Assembly (NCBI GenBank): GCA_036345935.2
Contig: JADWOT020000007.1
Span: forward strand, 8,025,394-8,089,393
Direction of reading: 5' to 3'
From: Taenia hydatigena
Taxonomy: Eukaryota; Platyhelminthes; Cestoda; Cyclophyllidea; Taeniidae
DNA: 64,000 nt
Shown: positions 53,201 through 62,640 of the stretch, one piece after another
How positions within the stretch are numbered: the first letter of the stretch is position 1
Layout: each line of letters begins with the position of its first letter
Program-made: the position numbers and the translations under genes
The notes under the pieces: model-generated
The model's input: the letters and a program-made list of their open reading frames with translations, nothing else
Database searches by the model: none
Told to the model about the DNA's origin: nothing

Positions 53201-55698
53201 ATCGTGACATTACGTTTCCCATAAACACTTTGTTCGTCAACAATTCGGAGGCAGACATCCCCGGATGCTTCTTCTGATAATGATAAATGTGCATAGTTTG
53301 GTGGCTTGGGCAGGGAACAATAAACAGTCGAATTCGCTCAATGTCGCGTCCTCTGCCCTGTCTTTTCTCCCATTTAAAATAAACTAACATCGGCAGAAGG
53401 GAACAACGAAATTGCCTAATAATCAGGAAAATCTGAGTGCACCTGAAATGCGCACAAACCTACGGGATAGTCCCATCAAATCCACATAACAATTAGAAGT
53501 AAAGAAGCAGCAAGCTTTCTAACCACCAGGAGTTTAAGCATAATATACTCACTTAATGCAAGAGTACCCAGCATAAATGCTACCGTCCCAACATGGATGG
53601 AATTGCACTTATTCAAAAGCAATGCCTGCAGTCCGTTGCAGAAGCTCACACGTAGCATGACGCAAATCAATCTCTCTTACCTAGCAACATCCAGCACACT
53701 CAATCCAGTAACAACAAATTTAACACACTTCATAATGACCATAAACAACTTCTCTCACTCAAAATTCTCAAAAAAACATGCACATTCATTGAATCCCGAT
53801 AAACACGACCTGCCCCATTTAGGCCTCCATGACAATGCAAGTGATCGACAAACGTACACTACTTACCCACCTAACCGGAAAAAAAACAAAACAAAATGCG
53901 CAAGTCAGAACTGTCAATACTTCATGTATACCAGTGCTGGGTGAATGCACCTAAACTATTGATGGCGGCAAACAAGTGAATCATGTGGAAGACAAAATAG
54001 TAAGATGAGGCACAGGTAGTCCTAAGTCAGCGTTGGGTCTTCATTCAACAGGCAGTGACTGCGGCTTAATGCAAAAGACCACGCTTCGCAGTCAGGCGTT
54101 ACACCTCATCAAAGTAGATAGACAGCAAGTAAATGGTATTTACAAGTGGGACTTTTCAGATGTGTATAAAAATGCGCATCTATACGCACCTATGAATTGG
54201 CAAGTTCCTTCCTCCATCTACCCACAATCTTCACATCACAACACGGGCGTCACGGCACGGCACCGCTTGCACCCTACTTTGCAGACTTCCAACAGATTTT
54301 GGCAAAAAAATCCATCAGCGAACGCTGATTGCCAAAACGACTTTCAGCGGTGGTGCAGCCTTAACGAAACACCTGTCCTTTGCACCCTGAGGAAATATTG
54401 CTGGTATGCCGCTTCATTTGTTCAGTCATATCTATTTCTCGCAGCAGAATTCAATATTTGCATCCATCCATCACCTGCGCCAGCAAATATTCCATCCAAA
54501 AAACATCCTCGTATCAGCAGGAACAGGCTGAGTATTCGAGAAGCAGTATCGATCAAGCCGACGGATAGACACTTAGTGTGACGATCGCGTAGAATGCGCG
54601 TTGAAGCCTCGTTCGTCGCAGAATGTTTACGACCTTGGCTTAGGTTTAGTCAGATCGCGCCTGCTGAAGCTGAATGCGGCGACATTCTGCTCGTAAATGG
54701 AGGAAAAGTGCTCAGGCACCCTTTCGGAGGGCGCCTCAACTGAATTCGAGTCCAATGAGCACGACCGATTCAACTAATATGGTTATTACAGCAATTTGGA
54801 TAATGCGGCTGCCACATTGCATTTGTGAAGACTTCGGGAGAGGGATTAACAACGGATTCGTCAGAACACAGCATTGATCATGCCATTTCCTGGGCAGAAA
54901 CTCATTCTCAGCACCACAAATTGGAGACCAGTAGAAAGGTCAAACCTCAAATTTGACAATTTTTCTGTAATCCCTCGGAGCTTATTAGATGCGCCACCAC
55001 AGACAGGTACGTCGTTGTCATTCTTAAGATCTACACCATCATTGACACCACCTGAAGCCTGAAATTTGACAGCTCTTCTCAATCCAAAGCCAACAGATCC
55101 TACTTTGCCAAAGTAGCGCCGCAACTAAAACACCCAACTCACCCACCATACCGGCAGACAATATACTAAATACGGTCAATGACCTTGAAACTGCCGAAAT
55201 AAAAAACTTCTGAGTAAATACCTTCCTAATCCTAAACCTACGCAAATGCACAAAACGTCTAAGTTAAAAAGCCCAATGCAATTATATTTAAAAACAGCAA
55301 GCAGTTCATTGTTAAAAGAGGATTTATGGAAAGATTTGCATACATCTATAAAATATTTGCGGACAATCAAATAAGGAATCAAACACTGCGCAACATTTAG
55401 GGTATCCATTTTAGGAAGAATTGCGCTTGAACATCATACAGTAAATATGAGGATTGAAGAGCTACCCTTCAGCAGGATGACGGATTTGTTACAAATTGAA
55501 AATAGAATAGTGGCTTCTGTCGTCTTCCATGAATGCAACAATCGTCATGCAGGATATTCTAAGTTTCTTCCCACCTCTCACACCAAGGGTGCATTCAACG
55601 TGGCATAGATTTACACGATAGATACAGATGTGGCGCGTTTCCCGATTATCGCCTTGCCTTCTGTCTTGTAGTCATTTGAACAAATAGGTCCGAGCTAA
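44229..55698 (-). repeat. Right arm of the 11-kb inverted repeat (copy C)
   Basis: This is the inverted partner of 3037-14328. Sums of paired coordinates stay between about 58,470 and 59,080 along the arm, so the match is a collinear block with modest indels. The outer end continues about 120 bp further (to about 55815) in similarity to copy B. The longest frames (45545-45907 plus; 54033-54581 plus) are broken in arm A and have no known domain. Confidence 0.8.
49043..49955. mobile_element. Arm C segment not shared with arm A, possible insertion
   Basis: Arms A and C align up to about 9478/49043 and again from about 9130/49955. Between those points A has about 345 bp and C about 910 bp, and the two are unrelated by eye. 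The C segment holds two plus frames. One reads QFYKRFSGLPPCSFDGHSAA; the other begins MYKDYEHLKVISKTDAFLLL (49479-49754). Neither has a recognised domain. Either arm, or both, could have been replaced. Confidence 0.3.
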
Positions 55699-55992
55699 GG
55701 GATTTCAGTGCGAACACGGGGTGGACGAGACACTTCCTCCTTTCTGCCCTCACAAATTCTGACGCAATCCCCATCACGGTGTTTGCAATGGCTGCCTCAT
55801 GGTCTCTCATTGATCTCTCTCAACAACCAAAGCATTGCATTAATTCCTCGTCCCATTAGCCCCAGCCGAGGTACTGCCCTTGTTGGGTGCCCTTATATGT
55901 ACTACCAGGTAGTTTCCTTTCAGTCGTAAGTGTGCGAACTTCACTTTCGCGTCTGATCGGCGATTTGCCCTTGCAGAGTTACAGAATAATGG

Positions 55993-56466
55993 TTAAAATC
56001 GGAGTATTGTGGTGCGGACAAAGCACGTATTAGGCGACAGAACGTTCATCACTCTGACCAACTCTTTGCCATAAAGGCGATGAACCTTGCAGTACAGCTG
56101 TGGTGAGTAAATTGGCCTGAATTTGCGTATCAATTCTCCATCTCGACGGACATCGATTTGAAGTCGCTTGTCGTGATTCTTCCTCTGGCTCATGTAGGAT
56201 AGTCCCAAGTGCTTGTGCGCGGTGCTAAAAGCTTACTTGCATCTTCTTCTGATTGCACTAAGAGCTCTGATACATTGATGGTATCGAAATGCGCCCTCAC
56301 TTAACGATCCGCGAGCCGATAAAATCTTAATTGATGCACGAATCGCAGTGCGTGTCTTTGAGTTCTGGAAGGACAAGGAGTCTAGTGAGATTTTGGTGGT
56401 GCGAATTAGCTGTGAGCAAAGGTCATTAGAGTTGTTCATTGGGACATCTGAGACCGCGTATTCTAA
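55993..56466 (-). pseudogene. 158-codon frame of unknown function with one internal stop
   Basis: On the minus strand a frame follows a TTTTTTCAGGTAG acceptor region at 56467 and runs to a TAA at 55993. It is interrupted only by a TAA at 56235-56233. Upstream of that stop it includes MNNSNDLCSQLIRTTKIS and FRYHQCIRALSAIRRRCK. Downstream, in the same frame, it reads HKHLGLSYMSQRKNHDKR and LYCKVHRLYGKELVRVMN. The base context of the stop (AAG TAA GCT) also resembles a GTAAGC donor. However, no acceptor close by restores the frame: the nearest AG would make a 25-nt intron and run into TGA. No family is recognised. It may be a decayed gene, or two exons of a living gene whose splice I misread. 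Confidence 0.4.
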
Positions 56467-57039
56467 CTACCTGAAAAAATTGCCTACTGCACAATTTTGG
56501 CCAGCTTAGTTGTTATGTAGGAAATCAGCATGAGTATCACGTCCAAGACCACTTTTGCACATTTAATAAATTGTACTGGCTGAGGTTCTCTCCATTCACA
56601 GGCTTCTAACGACGCCTCCTCTTCTACAGCCACCCGCCCTCCCCCTTCAACCCTGGTGAAAGTAACTGAGTATAGGGAGTGAAAGGGTTGTTGTCCAGTA
56701 CAAGGCGCAAACCACTCCACTGCCCCTCACTCCAAAGGCGCATTGAAAGCAATAAAACTATTGCATTGCATGAGTGAACTGCTAGCAAATGAGGATAATG
56801 TTTACGAAAGTAACAATTTGAGAGGGAGCAATGAACCTCGACACTGTCCCCCTCGATCCAGCCTCTTAACACCCCGCACTCCTGAGCAGCCTTCGCAATC
56901 CACACAGCGGACATCCAGTATGCCGTGGGATTGAGCAAGTGCATAGATGCGGTTTCGTGCGCAATGCTCTTCTGTTTGCTGAGGAGCGGCGCTGTTTTGA
57001 GCTGCGAAGGAAGGCGGTGTCGTGGTGTGGCGCAGAGTG
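56467..57039. other. No supported gene
   Basis: The stretch between the minus-strand frame and the first U2 arm has long open frames only because it is fairly GC-rich. No motif is seen. Confidence 0.4.
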
Positions 57040-57168
57040 CTTTGCGAGGAGAACAGTCCCTACTCCATCCCTTCCCCTCGTACACACGTACATGCGCATT
57101 GCAAAACGACCAGCCGCGAGACGCGCTCCACGCACCCTCGCTGACCCCTCTATCTTAGCATTCATTAA

Positions 57169-57356
57169 TGGGCCAATCCTCGAGGTAATGCAATACGAGG
57201 CCGACCCGTGGACGGGGTTGAGCAAGCTCACAGCACCCGTCCCAGTTGGAAAAATACAGGTAATTTCATTGGTCCCAAATTAGGGACCGTTGCAGAAATT
57301 ACACTGCAAAGAACAGATACTACACATGATCTTAGCTCAGAGAGCCGAGAAGCGAT
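57169..57356 (-). ncRNA. U2: U2 spliceosomal snRNA (copy 1)
   Basis: The 188-nt sequence starts ATCGCTTCTCGGC and carries the U6-pairing and branch-site recognition region GTGTAGTATCTGTTCTT. Stem-loops IIa (TTGCAG/CTGCAA) and IIb (GGTCCC/GGGACC) are perfectly paired. A TATTTTTCC segment sits where the Sm site is expected. Stem III is formed by GGACGGG and CCCGTCC. The 3' domain contains GTATTGCATTACC, like the loop bound by U2B'' in other animals. The length equals the usual 187-189 nt. One position differs from the common GATCAAGTGTAG: here it is GATCATGTGTAG. The gene points left, away from copy 2. Confidence 0.95.
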
Positions 57357-57811
57357 GCCTTACCTCGCCCACCCAAACCACGGCCTCAAGTAGCTTTCAC
57401 TTGCTCCACGACCGCTACACCATCGCACTCAACAGCCTCTAACATAACCCGTCTTTTGCATATTTTCCCTGCGTTTCGTCTAATTCCTTACGCTCATCAT
57501 AACCCGTTTTATTTCCTTTCCTTCTTTTTGTCTCATTCATCCTCAGCTAAATTGCCCATCCCTAATCACACACATCTATGCGCACGCTACTCACCTTCTG
57601 TTTCAGTAGGCCGTCATTAAGCCATCAAGTGCAGCCGTCTCGCTACACTTATGCCTGCGATTAGCTGCGCGTCCTGCGCCTCTGCACTCTGATGTTGTGG
57701 TGCTGTGCCGCTGCACCATCGCGAAACAATCAAATACGCACATTGACGCTGTCGTGTGCTCCCATGCGGCCGTGTGCCCACGAGCGCATGCACATTTGAA
57801 TCACCTATCCG
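57357..57811 (-). promoter_or_regulatory. Conserved upstream region of U2 copy 1
   Basis: The 455 bp upstream of the U2 5' end are nearly identical to the region upstream of copy 2 (58912-59365). This should include the proximal and distal elements of an snRNA promoter, expected about 50-60 bp upstream, but I cannot place a defined element by motif. Identity alone could also result from recent gene conversion of the whole arm. Confidence 0.35.
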
Positions 57812-58911
57812 TGGCTCTCCATGCACAAGCAATTTTATATGCAAATCACTCAGATTTCATTTGTTTTTTAGCATCAATTCATTATAATTTTCTGATTTTA
57901 TGCCAATTCACTCATCATATTAGACAACTGCTCTTTTACAGTTCTCGCGGTCTTATTTTTTCACCGATATTCCATTCAATCTTCACATTGTAAACAATTT
58001 ACATTAGGCATGAAATCTTGTGGGATTACACACCTTAATGACTTGTCATTTCTGAGGTGACAGTAGCTCTTCTCAATTAAAGCACATTATAATTGAACTT
58101 ATACGCCGGATAAACCTCAAAGCCAATTCTTTCTTGTGCCTTAGCAGCTGTCACTGCGTCTTTGGATTTCGACAACTAACGATTTGGTAAGGTGCAAAGC
58201 GACAAATGCTGCGATCAAAATTTGCAGTGCTTTGATTGTCTTAAGCGCCTTTTATGCAAATATCGACATTCAGACTGCCATTAGTGGTTCAGCAGAATCC
58301 ATCCCTCCAAGCCTTATATATTTACATAACCTTTTCTAAAGGCAACTGCTAACCCAGCCATTATCACCTCAAATGCACCCGTGTGTCGAGGAAGCAGTTT
58401 GACGTTGATAAAAAATCAGAAATGCGAATTTTGAGCATAAAGTTGGATGCCGGAGTAATTTAGATTGGAAACATTTTCTCACCAAGTAATTTAAGGCTCT
58501 TCTTGAAGAAGGTGCTTAGCTATTCGGTCAATATGATTTGGTATCTAAACCTGAATCTTACATCAAAGTTCCATTTCAAAATGGATTTTAAAGCAGTACT
58601 AGCATCTACAAGCAATTATGCCATTGAAGATCAGAAGGGCCAAACTACCAAGTTACGGATGTAAAATTTGAAGTCCTACGCTTCGTACAACATCATCATG
58701 TGGCTCAAAGGCAGAAAGGTTTTGAATTTTGCAGCTATAAACAGGCGTATGATCAGAATAAGTGGTCAATCAAAGTCTGTTAACGAATCAAATGTTAAAA
58801 CGTAGAACTACACAGTCCGTATTTCGAATCACATTACAAGGCAGAAGAAAAAATGCGAAAAACCATGGAAAGGGGTGCAGCGATGGCCAAGCGGTGACGA
58901 GAGTCATTTAG
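57812..58911. other. 1.1-kb spacer between the U2 arms
   Basis: Unique AT-rich sequence with only short frames. It is bounded on both sides by the arms of the U2 inverted repeat. Confidence 0.5.
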
Positions 58912-59365
58912 AGATAGGTGATTCAAATGTGCATGCGCTCGTGGGCACACGGCCGCATGGGAGCACACGACAGCGTCAATGTGCGTATTTGATTGTTTCG
59001 CGATGGTGCAGCGGCACAGCACCACAACATCAGAGTGCAGAGGCGCAGGACGCGCAGCTAATCGCAGGTATAAGTGTAGCGAGACGGCTGCACTTGATGG
59101 CTTAATGACGGCCTACTGAAACAGAAGGTGAGTAGCGTGCGCATAGATGTGTGTGATTAGGGATGGGCAATTTAGCTGAGGATGAATGAGACAAAAAGAA
59201 GGAAAGGAAATAAAACGGGTTATGATGAGCGTAAGGAATTAGACGAAACGCAGGGAAAATATGCAAAAGACGGGTTATGTTAGAGGCTGTTGAGTGCGAT
59301 GGTGTAGCGGTCGTGGAGCAAGTGAAAGCTACTTGAGGCCGTGGTTTGGGTGGGCGAGGTAAGGC
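58912..59365 (+). promoter_or_regulatory. Conserved upstream region of U2 copy 2
   Basis: This is the counterpart of 57811-57357. The two U2 promoters face each other across the 1.1-kb spacer, giving a divergent, head-to-head arrangement. Confidence 0.35.
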
Positions 59366-59553
59366 ATCGCTTCTCGGCTCTCTGAGCTAAGATCATGTGT
59401 AGTATCTGTTCTTTGCAGTGTAATTTCTGCAACGGTCCCTAATTTGGGACCAATGAAATTACCTGTATTTTTCCAACTGGGACGGGTGCTGTGAGCTTGC
59501 TCAACCCCGTCCACGGGTCGGCCTCGTATTGCATTACCTCGAGGATTGGCCCA
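59366..59553 (+). ncRNA. U2: U2 spliceosomal snRNA (copy 2)
   Basis: This copy is identical to copy 1 wherever I compared them, including both IIa/IIb stems, the Sm-like TATTTTTCC segment and the unusual GATCATGTGTAG. It is transcribed to the right. U2 base-pairs with the intron branch site and with U6 in the spliceosome. Two intact, identical copies suggest both are or recently were functional. Confidence 0.95.
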
Positions 59554-59686
59554 TTAATGAATGCTAAGATAGAGGGGTCAGCGAGGGTGCGTGGAGCGCG
59601 TCTCGCGGCTGGTCGTTTTGCAATGCGCATGTACGTGTGTACGAGGGGAAGGGATGGAGTAGGGACTGCTCTTCCCGCAAAGCGCT

Positions 59687-61363
59687 CTGTAGGTTAGTGT
59701 GGCGCAAAAGCTTCACAGAAAATGTGACACATTTAAACTATTTGAAATCGAGTCAACCATAAAATACATTAGCTTTTCACGTATTTATGTGGATGACTTT
59801 ATGTTAGGCAGCCGATAAATGACAGTGCTACCCGCATATTTAGCATTCCCTATTAATGCGGCATCTCTACCTACCTACATTTAGATTCAGATGCCAGCTA
59901 AACAGGTGATTACGGTTTTCAAGCGAAGCATAGAGGATATACACATTGTGACGGTTTCATCGTTCTCCCTTCTTTACTGCGCCTGCACCCAATAGGAGAA
60001 GACTGATTGCTCTGCGTCATCTTTATTACCTTGGACAAAATGTAGATCGAGAGCGTATCAATTGGATGTTATGGGATGGCCTCTGTCGGCGTCAGAGGGA
60101 TTAACCTGCTACTGAAGGACGAGATTCTAGAGTTGTTTTCTCGATGCATGCCTAAAAGGCACAATTAAAGAAAAAAGTAACTATTACACACGTTAATTGG
60201 ACATTTGAGGCAAAACTTAAAGCCCCTAGGTAAGCAACTTCAGCTATATCAAACAGTAAGGTCGATTAAAGCAAAGGAATATGAAAAGATACATATCAGA
60301 ATTAGGTTTTGCCAATGTCAACCTGCGCCTTTATTGTCGGTTCATTGTAACGCAAAGGAGATTGCAAGGAGTGTACGAAGGATGAAGCACATGATACAGT
60401 ACAGACAAACTTTAGCAGGTCCATTTTACTAGGCGTCAGTCAGTGCCTTCTCCTCAGAAGGGCCTTAGCCCTCAAAAATTGAGAATCGTATCTTCTTTAG
60501 CAATATTGCCCCCAAACATTTAATTCGTCAACAACATGTGGCAAACACATATGCAGCCCTCTGCTGACCTATTCCATTTGGTGGTTTTTATTAGTTGTAA
60601 GGCATGCAGTACCAAAGCACCCAGATCCATCTCTCCATCACACACAAATCCTAGCATAGAAACTATCAGTTGCCATTTTTACTGGCTCCAATTGCAATAC
60701 GAATCATTTGCAGTCAATAACGGGGTGAGTAGTTTTGTTATCTCTGCATCTGGTGGCAGCGTGTTTGGCTGACTTGATTGAGTGGAAAAGGGCATGCTTG
60801 GTTGTGTAGAATGCAGAAGGGAAGGAGCAAACTTGGAAGGGTGGGATCGTTGGCCAATGGGAAAGTTGTGTGAGGGAGAAAGGGAATGACTTATTGTCAC
60901 ATGAAAGTGACGATAGAGGTGATGGCCTACTGCCAAGAGAATGGCTAAATCTGATCGTCCACCATACTGAACTGGTCTATTTGGAAACGATTTGACATAA
61001 ACATTGCAAAACGTATCATGCATTCTGCAGAAATTCTGGGATAGAGGCATATTGGTTGCGTAAATCTGCTGCTATGTTGCATATGATGGTGACGAGTTTG
61101 CCATTACCCTAACATTGTGAAATTGGGAGTGATTCTGTTTGACAGATCTGTTGCACAAAGCCTGCTTGACCTGCTTTGATTGAAGGAGCTACCGTGCCAT
61201 TTCTCACTATGCCACGTTTCACGTATAAATAGGTGGGATTCTCCCGCCCTCCTAGCCCACTTGCCACGATGATGTGCCCACGAAACGGTGAGTTGACAAT
61301 TACGGAGTAAATGTCAGTTCCACACTCGTATGTTGCTCTGCGCAGGCGAAGTAGTGATTCTGC
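59687..61363. other. Mostly unassigned sequence left of the CAP gene
   Basis: A short plus frame near 59965-60113, following a pyrimidine-rich stretch, reads LIALRHLYYLGQNVDRERIN and ends at TAA. It looks protein-like but has no partner and no recognised family. The rest shows nothing I can support. Confidence 0.3.
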
Positions 61364-62496
61364 ATAACTTTTGCGTTGCCAGGTCTCTTTGTGATAGTCT
61401 TCAGCCTGGTTGCTGCATCTCATCAGGCATCCACAGATGTGGAAAGAGCGCAAATGCTAGAGGCTCATTTGAAGTTCGAGAAAGAGTGTACCCTCCTGCT
61501 AGCGATATGCTACTAACGGTACGTTTCTTCTCCTTACGTCCGTGGTCGGCAACAAACTTGTTTGCACCCTAAGTTGCCCCACGTGCTAATTTACTTGGCG
61601 GCATTTCATAGCTTCTTTTCTACTTATCCAGGAGTACTCGACCGAACTGGAACTACTGGCAGATTATTGGACCAGTCGATGCAGGTTCGAGCATCCAGAT
61701 TGGAGTCGACATTCACAATACGAGGGACTTGGACAAAATACCGCATTTATCAGTAACTTTAAGCCACCTATCACCGAAGCCGCTTGTGGCTGGAAGAGTG
61801 AAGATAAGTACTACACTTATTTCAACGACTCTTGCAGCTACGTGCGTGGTCATTACACACAGGTAAGAGAACAGCATGTGCATACCATTAATTAGGTGCA
61901 GCGCATGGATGCCATCGAGTGTGCTTTGTAAGGTCATTTCTTCCCAAGTATTGCAAGCCTACTTGCAATTTCATGCGGGTTGAGAGAGTAGACGTAAATG
62001 AGTGGAAGTATGGAAAACGGTATTATTTGGCAAACCACCACATAGTGTGGCTTGTTATGCTATTTTGTGCACAACCAGATGGTGTGGGCGAATTCGAGTC
62101 TGGTGGGCTGTGCCATGCGGCAGTGTGACAATATGTGATCTGGATGGATAAATCCACAACACTTTACTGTGTGTCAATACATGACCGCGTAAGTGTGATT
62201 TCATTTCGAACGATTGCTTGATCGGTTGGCTGGTGGAATCAATGGATGACTGTTTAGCTGTTAAAACAATAGCTTTGACATGTGCAGTTGTGACAGGGAT
62301 AGTGAACTTCTTTAGGGGAAACTATTATGGAAAACAGCCGTATACATCTGGAACCAGTTGCAGCAAATGTCCGATGGGATACTCGTGTTTTTGCAACCAG
62401 TGTATCAAACAGCCTACGTGCAAAAAATTGCTGCCGACATTGGAATTGGAGACTCCTAAGGATAGAACTCTGCCAGAATACATGGTCTGGAAATGA
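61364..62496 (+). pseudogene. CAP/SCP superfamily (venom-allergen-like) gene, disrupted
   Basis: Four exons fit a CAP protein: exon 1 to 61518 (GTACGT donor), exon 2 61632-61862 (77 codons, GTAAGA donor), exon 3 62079-62188 (GTAAGT donor) and exon 4 62316-62496. Exon 1 gives a hydrophobic signal-like segment (LFVIVFSLVAASHQA) and the N-terminal helix (VYPPASDM). Exon 2 has YEGLGQN and a GHYTQ end. Exon 3 completes the CAP1 signature (MVWAN) and has CAP2 (FTVCQYM). Exon 4 is Cys-rich, like the hinge after CAP domains. Two lesions are visible: the frame shifts by one base at about 61469-61471, and a TGA (62136-62138) interrupts exon 3 between the two signatures. No ATG precedes the signal segment (ATA at 61364); alternatively an upstream exon joins at a CCAG acceptor at 61382. 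The family is secreted and expanded in parasitic helminths. I infer a pseudogene or sequence errors. Confidence 0.85.
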
Positions 62497-62634
62497 GCCT
62501 AACAACCACCGACTAAACTGGTTGCATCTGCCCTGGCGTCCTTAAAGTCGAGTATCACGTCTTCTACTCACCCTGCTGTAGTCACTTTCTACCATGTTTT
62601 GAGCACCAAGTCATCTTATGTTGCTGATAACTTC

Positions 62635-62640
62635 AATAAA
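62635..62640 (+). terminator. Poly(A) signal AATAAA of the CAP gene
   Basis: The canonical hexamer lies about 140 bp after the exon 4 stop codon on the same strand, at a plausible distance for the end of this transcript. Confidence 0.5.

Larger units (their letters stand above)
57040..57811 (-). repeat. U2 inverted repeat, left arm
   Basis: This is the reverse complement of about 58912-59686, nearly identical over about 770 bp. The only inner difference I noticed is a G at 57654 against a T at the equivalent place in the other arm. Similarity frays at the outer end, near GCGAGGAGAACAG. It contains one complete U2 snRNA gene plus about 455 bp upstream of its 5' end. Confidence 0.9.
58912..59686 (+). 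repeat. U2 inverted repeat, right arm
   Basis: This is the partner of 57811-57040. The arm starts at GATAGGTGATTCAAATG and ends near GCAAAGCGCTCTG, where the two copies diverge. Confidence 0.9.

Noticed and set aside
57208..57393. Open frames across the U2 genes
   Set aside because: These are readings through a structured RNA gene and its flank, with the same frame appearing in both copies only because the arms are identical.
59223..59260. Possible hammerhead ribozyme core (TATGATGAG ... GACGAAAC)
   Set aside because: The required CTGATGA core has A in place of C, the stem between the two parts pairs poorly, and no flanking stems I and III can be drawn.
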